Made by a program: the position numbers and the translations under genes
In this document: piece by piece, positions 1 through 4,897 of the stretch
How positions within the stretch are numbered: the stretch's first letter is position 1
Layout: each line of letters starts with the position of its first letter
Assembly: GCA_004376385.1 (NCBI GenBank)
Contig: SOJY01000190.1
Span: forward strand, 1 to 9,124
Length of the DNA: 9,124 nt
Source: Candidatus Bathyarchaeum sp.
GTDB lineage: Archaea; Thermoproteota; Bathyarchaeia; Bathyarchaeales; Bathyarchaeaceae
Direction of reading: 5' to 3'
Notes under the pieces: model-generated
Seen by the model: only the letters and a program-made list of their open reading frames with translations
Told to the model about the DNA's origin: nothing
Database searches by the model: none

Positions 1-372
1 AACAGAAATGGGCACACTAACTCTAGACTTAATTTTCCTAACAAGAAGCAAAACGTCATCATAAACTTCTGGATAATTCAACGATTGGACGCAAACCCTC
101 TTTATAAATCCGTCTCTTGCGGTTCTCTCTATTCCATCGACTACCTGTCTTGTCGGGAATGCGGGCCAAGTTACTCGGGAGAGCATGTCTGCTCTACCTT
201 TACTTTTTCTTGCTTGGGGGCAGAAACCGCAGTTGGCAGAGCATTTTTCGTTTCGACACATAAGCAGATATGTAGTCGTGGGCTTGGCATCTAGCTTGCC
301 TCTTAACAAGCCTAGTACCATGGCTGAGCCTGTAGAAACGCGAATTCTTTCGGGAAAGCATATGTCAGTCAT
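1..372 (-). CDS. BioB-like radical SAM protein, probable component of archaeal lipoyl synthase (LipS1/LipS2 type); C-terminal part outside window
   Basis: Reading the minus strand from the ATG at 372-370 gives 124 residues with no stop up to the window edge, so only the N-terminal part is present. Residues 44, 48 and 51 are the cysteines of a radical SAM CxxxCxxC motif (CSANCGFC), followed by PQAR; this CxxxCxxCPQ pattern is typical of biotin synthase relatives. In Thermococcus kodakarensis two such proteins, formerly annotated as biotin synthases, together insert both sulfurs into octanoyl-H protein (LipS1 and LipS2). A second radical SAM protein of that kind (957-1946) and an H protein lie nearby, which favours lipoyl synthesis over biotin synthesis; this is inference. 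A GGTGAT ribosome binding site ends 4 bases before the ATG, which supports the start. The ATG at 361-359 is out of frame. I cannot say which of the two subunits this is; true biotin synthase is the main alternative. Confidence 0.8.
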   Translation of the reverse strand, partial: MTDICFPERIRVSTGSAMVLGLLRGKLDAKPTTTYLLMCRNEKCSANCGFCPQARKSKGRADMLSRVTWPAFPTRQVVDGIERTARDGFIKRVCVQSLNYPEVYDDVLLLVRKIKSRVSVPISV

Positions 373-386
373 TTGGTATCACCAAA
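372..386. repeat. Short inverted repeat over the start of the radical SAM gene
   Basis: TTTGGT (372-377) and ACCAAA (381-386) are perfect reverse complements with a 3-base spacer. In the minus-strand message the stem takes in the GGTGAT ribosome binding site and reaches the first base of the start codon. It could hinder translation initiation, but a 6-bp AT-rich stem may be chance. Confidence 0.35.
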
Positions 387-569
387 CACCTTTTTTAGGT
401 TCTACAGTTTAGTAATTTGGCGCCTATATTTATCTCTCCCAAAAAAGAAGGCTAAAATGATCAAATTTTTTGGGACTTTATGCCGTAAAGAGGTAGCAAA
501 ATCTTAAAACATAAACTTCTTATAGGCTTTTTCTCTCTCCTTTTTTGATTATTCTTTGGGGAATTGAAA
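373..569. promoter_or_regulatory. Divergent promoter region between the radical SAM gene and ygbA
   Basis: This 197-base non-coding stretch separates two divergent genes and must hold both promoters. On the minus strand the AT-rich element at 425-433 (read TATA-like as ATAAATATA) lies about 53 bases before the start at 372. On the plus strand the TTATAG element around 519-525 lies about 45 bases before the start at 570. The main structural element is the inverted repeat at 437-475, between the two. Transcription start sites are inferred from typical archaeal spacing only. Confidence 0.5.
437..475. repeat. Perfect 10-bp inverted repeat in the divergent promoter region
   Basis: The left arm TCCCAAAAAA (437-446) and right arm TTTTTTGGGA (466-475) are exact reverse complements separated by 19 bases. 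The left arm begins 4 bases from the putative minus-strand TATA element, and the right arm is about 45 bases before the putative ygbA TATA element. The placement suits a two-site operator or a transcribed hairpin; neither role can be proven from sequence. Confidence 0.6.
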
Positions 570-902
570 ATGGCTGATGGTCCTCGAATAAGACGCGAGA
601 AAAAAACTGTTGATGCCATGATACGCCTTTATTGCAGTAAACATCACGGAACTCGTGGTGAACTTTGTCCAGAATGTAGTGAGCTACATGATTATGCAAT
701 GCTGCGCCTGTCAAAGTGTCCTTTTCAAGAGAACAAATCAACTTGTGGCAAATGCTTAGTTCATTGCTATAAGCCAGATTTGAAGGCGAAGATAACGAAG
801 GTTATGCGGTATTCTGGACCCCGAATGTTGTTACATCATCCAATCCTTGCGTTGCATCATGTCTTTGATGGAAGAAAAAAGCCGGAGCCGCTAAAGAAAT
901 AG
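570..902 (+). CDS. ygbA: YgbA-family cysteine-rich protein (nitrous oxide-stimulated promoter family)
   Basis: The 110-residue protein matches the YgbA pattern: a RREKKTV opening, an LCPECSEL motif (cysteines 33 and 36), HDYAMLRLSKCPF (C50), a CxxC at 59/62 and HCYKP (C66), then VMRYSGPRMLLHHP. With C22 there are seven cysteines, enough for a metal or iron-sulfur site; a ligand role is inference. Escherichia coli ygbA is under the nitric-oxide-sensing repressor NsrR, so the family is tied to nitrosative stress, but its archaeal role is unknown. I chose the ATG at 570 over an in-frame TTG at 564 because GGGGA lies at a suitable distance and family members start close to this point. The next gene starts 54 bases downstream on the same strand, so the two may be cotranscribed. 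No signal peptide or membrane segment is visible, so it is cytoplasmic. Confidence 0.9.
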   Translation: MADGPRIRREKKTVDAMIRLYCSKHHGTRGELCPECSELHDYAMLRLSKCPFQENKSTCGKCLVHCYKPDLKAKITKVMRYSGPRMLLHHPILALHHVFDGRKKPEPLKK

Positions 903-924
903 GTTATTTGATGTGTACTCAAAA

Positions 925-938
925 GGTTTTTAGAAACC
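925..938. repeat. Small hairpin between ygbA and the second radical SAM gene
   Basis: GGTTT (925-929) and AAACC (934-938) can pair around a 4-base loop in the 54-base gap. It could be a processing or weak attenuation site, or chance; there is no strong T-tract directly after it. Confidence 0.3.
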
Positions 939-956
939 CAAGATGATTAAGCGAGT

Positions 957-1946
957 ATGACGAGCCTAGACGCTGAAACCATATGGCGGATGCCAAAAAA
1001 CGAATTAGTTTCATTAATTGAGAATGGGGTTATTCTCAACCGGACAGGGAAGATTCGGTTCTATGCTCCAAGTTTTGTCTACTACAAAACCAAATATTTT
1101 CATTCTTCTCACGATGCTTTTCCTTCGATTTCAATTACAGACTCCTCTTGTGGATTGAAATGTAAACACTGCGACGGAAAAGTATTAGATACAATGGTTC
1201 CAGCTCTGACTCCCGAAGGGCTCTTTGATCTCTGTGCAAAACTGAAAAACAATGGAGCAGTTGGTTGCCTCATAAGCGGAGGATGCCTTCCAGACGGTTC
1301 TGTTCCCATCGACAAGTTCATAGACGCTATCGCCCAGATAAAGAAGGAGCTGGGTCTAACTGTTGTTGTTCACACAGGGGTAATCAACTTTTCAACCGCA
1401 AAACAGTTGAAGGCTGCTGGAGTTGACGCTGCGTTAATCGACATAATTGGCTCCGACGAAACAATCCGTGAAGTATACCATCTCGATGTTAGCGTTGAAG
1501 ATTATGAACGGTCTTTACGGGCTTTCCACGAATCAGGAATTCCCTTTGTTCCACACGTGCTTGTGGGGCTACATTACGGAGAACTGAAGGGCGAACTTGA
1601 GGCACTGAAAATGATTGCAAAATATTCTCCTTCAGCGGTCATAACGATAGCTTTCATGCCTATCCGTGGGACGCCCATGGAAAACGTGAGTCCACCTGAA
1701 CCAGAAGACATCATAAAAATTCTTGCTTCTGCCCGACTATTGATGCCAGAGACTCCACTTGTTTTGGGGTGCATGAGACCCAAAGGTGAACATAGAAAAA
1801 GAACTGACATGCTTGCTGTTAAAGCTGGCGTAAACGCAATAGCCTTTCCCGTCGAGGAAGCAATCCAGCTTGCAGAATCCCTGAAGCTAAAAATATCATT
1901 CTCGTCTCTCTGCTGTTCCCAGATTTTTGAAGCCATCAAGCCTTGA
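957..1946 (+). CDS. BioB-like radical SAM protein, probable component of archaeal lipoyl synthase (LipS1/LipS2 type)
   Basis: This complete 329-residue protein has a radical SAM CxxxCxxC motif at C65, C69 and C72 (SSCGLKCKHC), followed by a SAM-domain LISGGC segment around residue 110 and the expected alternating helix and strand pattern. The sequence resembles the archaeal group once called uncharacterised biotin synthetase homologs, whose Thermococcus members act in pairs as lipoyl synthase. Extra cysteines at 272 (GCMRPKG) and 319/320 (LCC near the C-terminus) are candidates for binding the auxiliary iron-sulfur cluster that donates sulfur; this is inference. The likely substrate is octanoyl-lysine on the H protein encoded at 2540-2956. 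Its presumed partner is the truncated gene at 1-372 on the opposite strand. The ATG at 957 lacks a strong ribosome binding site, which fits cotranscription with ygbA. Another sulfur-inserting radical SAM role cannot be excluded. Confidence 0.85.
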   Translation: MTSLDAETIWRMPKNELVSLIENGVILNRTGKIRFYAPSFVYYKTKYFHSSHDAFPSISITDSSCGLKCKHCDGKVLDTMVPALTPEGLFDLCAKLKNNGAVGCLISGGCLPDGSVPIDKFIDAIAQIKKELGLTVVVHTGVINFSTAKQLKAAGVDAALIDIIGSDETIREVYHLDVSVEDYERSLRAFHESGIPFVPHVLVGLHYGELKGELEALKMIAKYSPSAVITIAFMPIRGTPMENVSPPEPEDIIKILASARLLMPETPLVLGCMRPKGEHRKRTDMLAVKAGVNAIAFPVEEAIQLAESLKLKISFSSLCCSQIFEAIKP

Positions 1947-1957
1947 TTCTTTCGAGG

Positions 1958-1983
1958 CAATCAGATATATTCTGGATTGTTTT
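1958..1983. terminator. Hairpin with T-run between convergent genes
   Basis: CAATCAGA (1958-1965) pairs with TCTGGATTG (1971-1979) around a 5-base loop with one bulged base, and TTTT follows at 1980-1983. It sits in the 35-base gap between the stop codons of two convergent genes, where a terminator is expected. Archaea rely mainly on T-tracts, so the hairpin itself may not be essential. Confidence 0.45.
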
Positions 1984-2374
1984 AGCTGATGTAAGATAAC
2001 TTTAGGGGTGTACTTTTCTTTGTGCAATCTTTGTGTTTCATGATGGTGAACTCTATTGCCTGTGCCAAGTCTTTTTTTGGAAGTGCTCCAACAACACCGT
2101 TAATTGGTCTTCCTCCACAGAAAAACAGGAATGTAGGCGTTCCCATCACACCATATTTGCCAGCAAGTTTCTCGTTTTCGGGGCTATCTACGACATTGAG
2201 TTTAGTGAACTTCAGTTTGTCTCCATATTCTGCAGCTAGTTCGTCGTAAACTGGTTTTATTGCCTGACAATGGGGACAGAATGGATGCCAGAACTGCACC
2301 ACAACCAACTTTTTTGCCTCTAAAATTCGTTCTTTCCAGTCTGTCGCGTTTGCCTCTTCTATCTCCTCAAGCAT
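1982..2374 (-). CDS. Thioredoxin-like protein with CPHC active site
   Basis: The 130-residue protein is one thioredoxin fold: a VVVQFW strand, the redox motif CPHC at 33-36, the KPVYDELA helix, a LNVVDSPE strand and loop, and the cis-proline at 80 in GTPTF. The dipeptide between the cysteines is Pro-His, as in DsbA, rather than the Gly-Pro of common thioredoxin, which usually raises the redox potential. There is no signal peptide, so it is cytoplasmic. Extra cysteines lie at 86, six residues after the cis-proline, and at 117 near the C-terminus. The ATG at 2374 is preceded by AGGT 1-4 bases upstream and AGGCGA about 8 bases further, an adequate if unusual site. A minus-strand TATA-like GTTTAAGC near 2421-2428 is a likely promoter. 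It is divergent from gcvH. A reductant for lipoyl, CoA or protein disulfides is possible; the partner is unknown. Confidence 0.88.
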   Translation of the reverse strand: MLEEIEEANATDWKERILEAKKLVVVQFWHPFCPHCQAIKPVYDELAAEYGDKLKFTKLNVVDSPENEKLAGKYGVMGTPTFLFFCGGRPINGVVGALPKKDLAQAIEFTIMKHKDCTKKSTPLKLSYIS

Positions 2375-2539
2375 GACCTGTCGCCTAAATTCCTGTATCC
2401 TTTATGAGAATAAGTCATTTTTGCTTAAACGTTGCTTCTCTTCCATGCTTTACTGGATGGTTTTTTTCCTTTGTTCGAATCGTTATCTTTTTAAGATAAA
2501 CAGCTATCACAATACGGTAACTGAAATAAGGTGGAAAAT
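2375..2539. promoter_or_regulatory. Divergent promoter region between thioredoxin and gcvH
   Basis: These 165 non-coding bases hold both promoters. The thioredoxin side carries the TATA-like element described with that gene. On the gcvH side a CTTTTTAAG element (2487-2495) lies about 45-50 bases before the ATG at 2540 and is embedded in the palindrome at 2483-2499. Confidence 0.5.
2483..2499. promoter_or_regulatory. Perfect palindrome overlapping the gcvH TATA element, candidate operator
   Basis: TTATCTT (2483-2489) and AAGATAA (2493-2499) are exact reverse complements around TTT. The core contains the likely TATA box of gcvH, so a protein bound here would block TBP. The small winged-helix protein at 3107-3301 is an obvious but untested candidate. 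Confidence 0.5.
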
Positions 2540-2956
2540 ATGGTCAAGGTAGAAGACTATGAAGTGCCTGAAAACCTGTGTTACCACAAAGAATACCTCT
2601 GGGCAAGCGTAGAAGACGGAAAAGTGAAGATCGGAATGATCGATTTCGCTCAGAAACAACTCCATGACATCGTATACGTCGAACTTCCAAGCGTCGGTGA
2701 CACCATAACCCAGAATGAGCCCTTCGGAACCTTAGAGTCTGTGAAAGCCGTTTCCGATTTTGTTGCTCCAGTAAGCGGCACCGTTGAAGCTGTAAATGAA
2801 GAACTGGAGTCCAAACCTGAGTTACTCAATGAAGATCCCTATGGGGAAGGATGGGTTCTAATCGTAGCCCCATCAAATCTAGATGCAGACTTGAAAGCGA
2901 TCCTGAACTTCGATGCAGCTGTGGAGTGGCACAAAGAACTCGCAAAAGAGGGTTAA
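2540..2956 (+). CDS. gcvH: Glycine cleavage system H protein (lipoyl carrier)
   Basis: The 138-residue protein has the complete H-protein layout: HKEYLWASVEDGKVKIGM at the start of the barrel, FAQKQLHDIVYVELP, the lipoylation loop ETLESVKAVSD-like with the acceptor lysine at 69, then APVSGTVEAVN and the GWVLIVAPS strand. The lysine would carry a lipoyl arm that shuttles aminomethyl groups between glycine cleavage P and T proteins, or other lipoyl-linked chemistry. I prefer the ATG at 2540 to the in-frame GTG at 2531 because GGTGG (2530-2534) would then serve as ribosome binding site. No gcvP, gcvT or dihydrolipoamide dehydrogenase gene lies in the window. The nearby lipoyl-synthase-like genes explain how it would be modified. 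A sulfur-metabolism lipoate-binding protein is a less likely alternative. Confidence 0.93.
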   Translation: MVKVEDYEVPENLCYHKEYLWASVEDGKVKIGMIDFAQKQLHDIVYVELPSVGDTITQNEPFGTLESVKAVSDFVAPVSGTVEAVNEELESKPELLNEDPYGEGWVLIVAPSNLDADLKAILNFDAAVEWHKELAKEG

Positions 2957-2994
2957 CCTAGCTTAGGGGTAAGTGCCTTTAGGTTTTCCTAGGG
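2957..2994. repeat. Competing hairpins just after gcvH
   Basis: CCTA (2957-2960) pairs with TAGG (2964-2967), and CTTTAGG (2977-2983) pairs with CCTAGGG (2988-2994) around TTTT, counting two G-U pairs in RNA. The shared CCTA/TAGG units mean alternative pairings are possible. This may protect or end the gcvH message; T-rich sequence follows at 3033-3058. Confidence 0.35.
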
Positions 2995-3032
2995 AAACAG
3001 GTGAGGTTCTTAACAGGGGTTAATCCAATTCA

Positions 3033-3040
3033 CTTTATTT
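3033..3040 (+). promoter_or_regulatory. Probable TATA box for the small winged-helix gene
   Basis: CTTTATTT lies 67-74 bases before the ATG at 3107 (40-47 before the alternative GTG at 3080). The same octamer occurs before mvhG at 4846-4853. Confidence 0.35.
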
Positions 3041-3106
3041 TTTAATGAAAGATTTTTTATCTATGATTAGACAATTAATGTGAAGATAAATAGGCTGGAA
3101 TCCATA

Positions 3107-3301
3107 ATGGCTAAGATTCATAAACAAATAATTTCGTTACTAGAAACTTCGGAAAAGCCACTAAGTCTCGTTGACATCGCGGAAAATCTTGAAAAACCTG
3201 AGAAATCAGTTTTCAAGGCTTTACGGAAACTCTTCAGTGACAGTAAAATCAAATGTGATGCTAAGACTCGTCAGTACTACCTTGTAAAAGAGCAAAGTTA
3301 G
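3107..3301 (+). CDS. Small winged-helix DNA-binding protein
   Basis: The 64-residue protein is a single winged helix-turn-helix: helix 1 IHKQIISLLE, then LSLVDIAENLEKPEKSVFKALRKLF as the helix-turn-helix pair, and DAKTRQYYL as the wing strand. No ligand or dimerisation domain is visible, so if it is a regulator it may dimerise through the same domain or act with a partner; a single cysteine (C50) is present. An in-frame GTG at 3080 would give 73 residues; the ATG at 3107 was chosen because the fold starts right after it, though no strong ribosome binding site decides the matter. It lies between gcvH and the disulfide reductase gene on the same strand, and the palindromes upstream of gcvH and mvhG are possible targets. 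The target and effector are unknown. Confidence 0.65.
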   Translation: MAKIHKQIISLLETSEKPLSLVDIAENLEKPEKSVFKALRKLFSDSKIKCDAKTRQYYLVKEQS

Positions 3302-3311
3302 AGCATTTTTT

Positions 3312-3331
3312 GTTCTACTTTTGACTAGAAC
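3312..3331. repeat. Inverted repeat between the winged-helix gene and the disulfide reductase gene
   Basis: GTTCTA (3312-3317) and TAGAAC (3326-3331) are exact reverse complements around 8 bases, 11 bases after the stop codon. A third half-site AGTTCT lies at 3364-3369, between the likely TATA box (TTAATATG, 3350-3357) and the start codon of the next gene. It may be a terminator stem or an operator. Confidence 0.4.
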
Positions 3332-3397
3332 TATCCGTTGAGAATAAGATTAATATGGAAACCAGTTCTTAATTTGACATCCAGAGTTGAGATTTAA

Positions 3398-4738
3398 ATG
3401 ACCCGAAAAATCATAATTATTGGAGCCCATGCTGCAGGTCTTGATGCGGCTTCTGCAGCTAGGAAAACCGATAGAACCGCTGAAATAACTCTTATAACAA
3501 AAGAGAAGAAACCAGCATACTCTCGTTGCGGTCTCCCCTTCGTTCTGGGAGGACACATAAAAACCTTCGATGACTTAGTGGTCTTTCCAGAAAGATTCTA
3601 CAAAATGATGAAACTAAACCTTCTAACAGAGACCACAGTAACAAACGTTGATTCGAAAGCAAAAACTGTAGATATACATGACAAGAGCGGAACCAAAGAA
3701 ACTCTTTCATATGATCGTTTAGTGATAAGCACCGGCGCTGACCCCTTCCTGCCTCCCATAAAGGGACGAGAAAAGAAGGGAATTTTCGTTGTTCGAACCA
3801 TAGACGACGGAGAAAAAATCAACAAAGCACTTGAAACAGCAAAATCAGCAGTTATTATCGGCGCTGGGCTAATCGGCCTAGAAGTTGCCGTAGCATGCCT
3901 TGAACGAGGACTAAAAACCATAGTCGTTGAGTTTCTACCATACGTTCTCCCCGTTCTGCTGGACAAAGCTATGGCTGATCGCGTCCAAAAAATGCTTGAA
4001 GAGAAAGGCATTAACATCATTGTCGGAAAAGGAGCAGAAGAATTCCTTGGAACCGACAAAGTTACTGGAGTTCTTGTTGCAGGAGAAACAATCCCAGCAG
4101 ACGTGGTCGTTGTAGCCACCGGCGTAAGAGCCAATGTTGAATTGGCCAAAAATGCTGGAGTAGCGCTTGGACAAAAGGGCATAAAAACCAACTTGAGAAT
4201 GGAAACCAACATCAAGGACGTTTACGCAGCTGGTGACTGTGTCGAATCGATACACCTTGTCACTCGCAGACCTACAATGAGCCAGCTTGGAACCACAGCT
4301 GTGAAACAAGCAAAAGTAGCGGGAATCAACGCTGCCGGAGGATACTCCACATTTATCGGAGCTATGGGTTCTTGGATTACCCGATTGTTTGAAACTGAAA
4401 TCGGCGGAACTGGACTTACAGAATTCATGGCGGGACGATCCGGAATAGAAACGGTGTCAGGAACCATAGTTTCAAAAACAAGGGCTGACTACTTCCCCGG
4501 AGCATTGCCCATCAGAATCAAGCTTATCGCAGACAAGGAAACTGGGAAGCTAATCGGGGCTCAAATCATTGGTGGCGAAGAAGTAACACAACGCGTAAAC
4601 GCTTTGTCCTTTGCTATACAAAACGAAATGACCATTAAAGAACTGGCGAAAGCTGAAACATGTTACGCGCCTCCTGTGTGTGAAACTTGGGAGCCCATGG
4701 TATTAGCTGCAGAAATGCTATTGAGGAAACTTCGATAG
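3398..4738 (+). CDS. CoA-disulfide reductase-type flavoprotein (pyridine nucleotide-disulfide oxidoreductase)
   Basis: The 446-residue protein has an N-terminal FAD site (IIIIGAHAAG, residues 5-14), a single redox cysteine at 44 in SRCGLP, an NAD(P)H site GAGLIG at 155-160, the second FAD site AAGDC at 277-281, and a C-terminal dimerisation domain with YFPGA (Y365) and YAPP (Y423). Cysteine 44 with tyrosines 58 residues apart matches C43, Y361 and Y419 of Staphylococcus CoA-disulfide reductase. The histidine at 11 replaces the middle glycine of GxGxxG and is not at the place of the NADH-peroxidase histidine. The CxxxxC motif of dihydrolipoamide dehydrogenase is absent. Likely activity is NAD(P)H-dependent reduction of CoA disulfide, persulfide or polysulfide; NADH oxidase is the main alternative. 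It is cytoplasmic. It probably has its own promoter and is separated from mvhG by 159 bases. Confidence 0.88.
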   Translation: MTRKIIIIGAHAAGLDAASAARKTDRTAEITLITKEKKPAYSRCGLPFVLGGHIKTFDDLVVFPERFYKMMKLNLLTETTVTNVDSKAKTVDIHDKSGTKETLSYDRLVISTGADPFLPPIKGREKKGIFVVRTIDDGEKINKALETAKSAVIIGAGLIGLEVAVACLERGLKTIVVEFLPYVLPVLLDKAMADRVQKMLEEKGINIIVGKGAEEFLGTDKVTGVLVAGETIPADVVVVATGVRANVELAKNAGVALGQKGIKTNLRMETNIKDVYAAGDCVESIHLVTRRPTMSQLGTTAVKQAKVAGINAAGGYSTFIGAMGSWITRLFETEIGGTGLTEFMAGRSGIETVSGTIVSKTRADYFPGALPIRIKLIADKETGKLIGAQIIGGEEVTQRVNALSFAIQNEMTIKELAKAETCYAPPVCETWEPMVLAAEMLLRKLR

Positions 4739-4771
4739 CATCGCTGTACACAACGTTCTAAAACACAAGCC

Positions 4772-4789
4772 TAGCCTTTTGGTGGGCTA
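4772..4789. terminator. Weak stem-loop after the disulfide reductase gene
   Basis: TAGCC (4772-4776) can pair with GGCTA (4785-4789) around 8 bases. Pyrimidine- and T-rich sequence follows at 4798-4822, which fits archaeal T-tract termination. The stem is short and may be chance. Confidence 0.25.
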
Positions 4790-4818
4790 TGCAACCCATT
4801 ATCTCTTCTTTAGTATTG

Positions 4819-4834
4819 TCTCAAATTTTTGAGA
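4819..4834. promoter_or_regulatory. Perfect palindrome just upstream of the mvh-hdr promoter, candidate operator
   Basis: TCTCAAA (4819-4825) and TTTGAGA (4828-4834) are exact reverse complements around TT. The site ends 11 bases before the likely TATA box, so a bound protein would sit next to TFB and TBP and could either activate or repress. It differs in sequence from the palindrome upstream of gcvH. Confidence 0.5.
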
Positions 4835-4845
4835 TAAAAAGAAAG

Positions 4846-4853
4846 CTTTATTT
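4846..4853 (+). promoter_or_regulatory. Probable TATA box of the mvhG-mvhA-hdrA operon
   Basis: CTTTATTT is preceded by purine-rich AAAAAGAAAG, which would be the TFB recognition region. Normal archaeal spacing puts transcription start near 4873-4880, leaving a short leader with GGTGAT at 4887-4892. Confidence 0.5.
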
Positions 4854-4897
4854 GCCCGCTTAACTTTAATCGAGTTTCTTGTAAACGGTGATTCCTA

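Noticed and set aside
185..412. Plus-strand open frames at the left end (85-294 and 185-412)
   Set aside because: The minus strand over the same bases encodes a clear radical SAM N-terminus with a proper ribosome binding site.
59..520. Eleven-base direct match CATAAACTTCT near 60 and 510
   Set aside because: One copy is inside a coding region, neither has flanking similarity, and AT-rich matches of this length arise by chance.
957..1946. True biotin synthase
   Set aside because: No other biotin gene is nearby, and the H protein plus a second BioB-like gene point to lipoate; kept only as an alternative.
1574..1960. 128-codon minus-strand open frame
   Set aside because: It is a shadow of the radical SAM gene on the plus strand; composition is biased and no domain is visible.
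2957..3106. Small RNA or riboswitch after gcvH, including a glycine riboswitch
   Set aside because: I could not find tandem aptamer-like conserved segments or box C/D motifs; only short hairpins are seen.
3598..4215. 205-codon open frame on the minus strand
   Set aside because: It lies wholly inside the disulfide reductase gene, its product is rich in Ser, Thr and Pro with no recognisable domain, and the plus-strand protein has all family motifs.
3398..4738. Dihydrolipoamide dehydrogenase for the H protein
   Set aside because: The CxxxxC redox motif is absent; only one cysteine is in the active-site segment.
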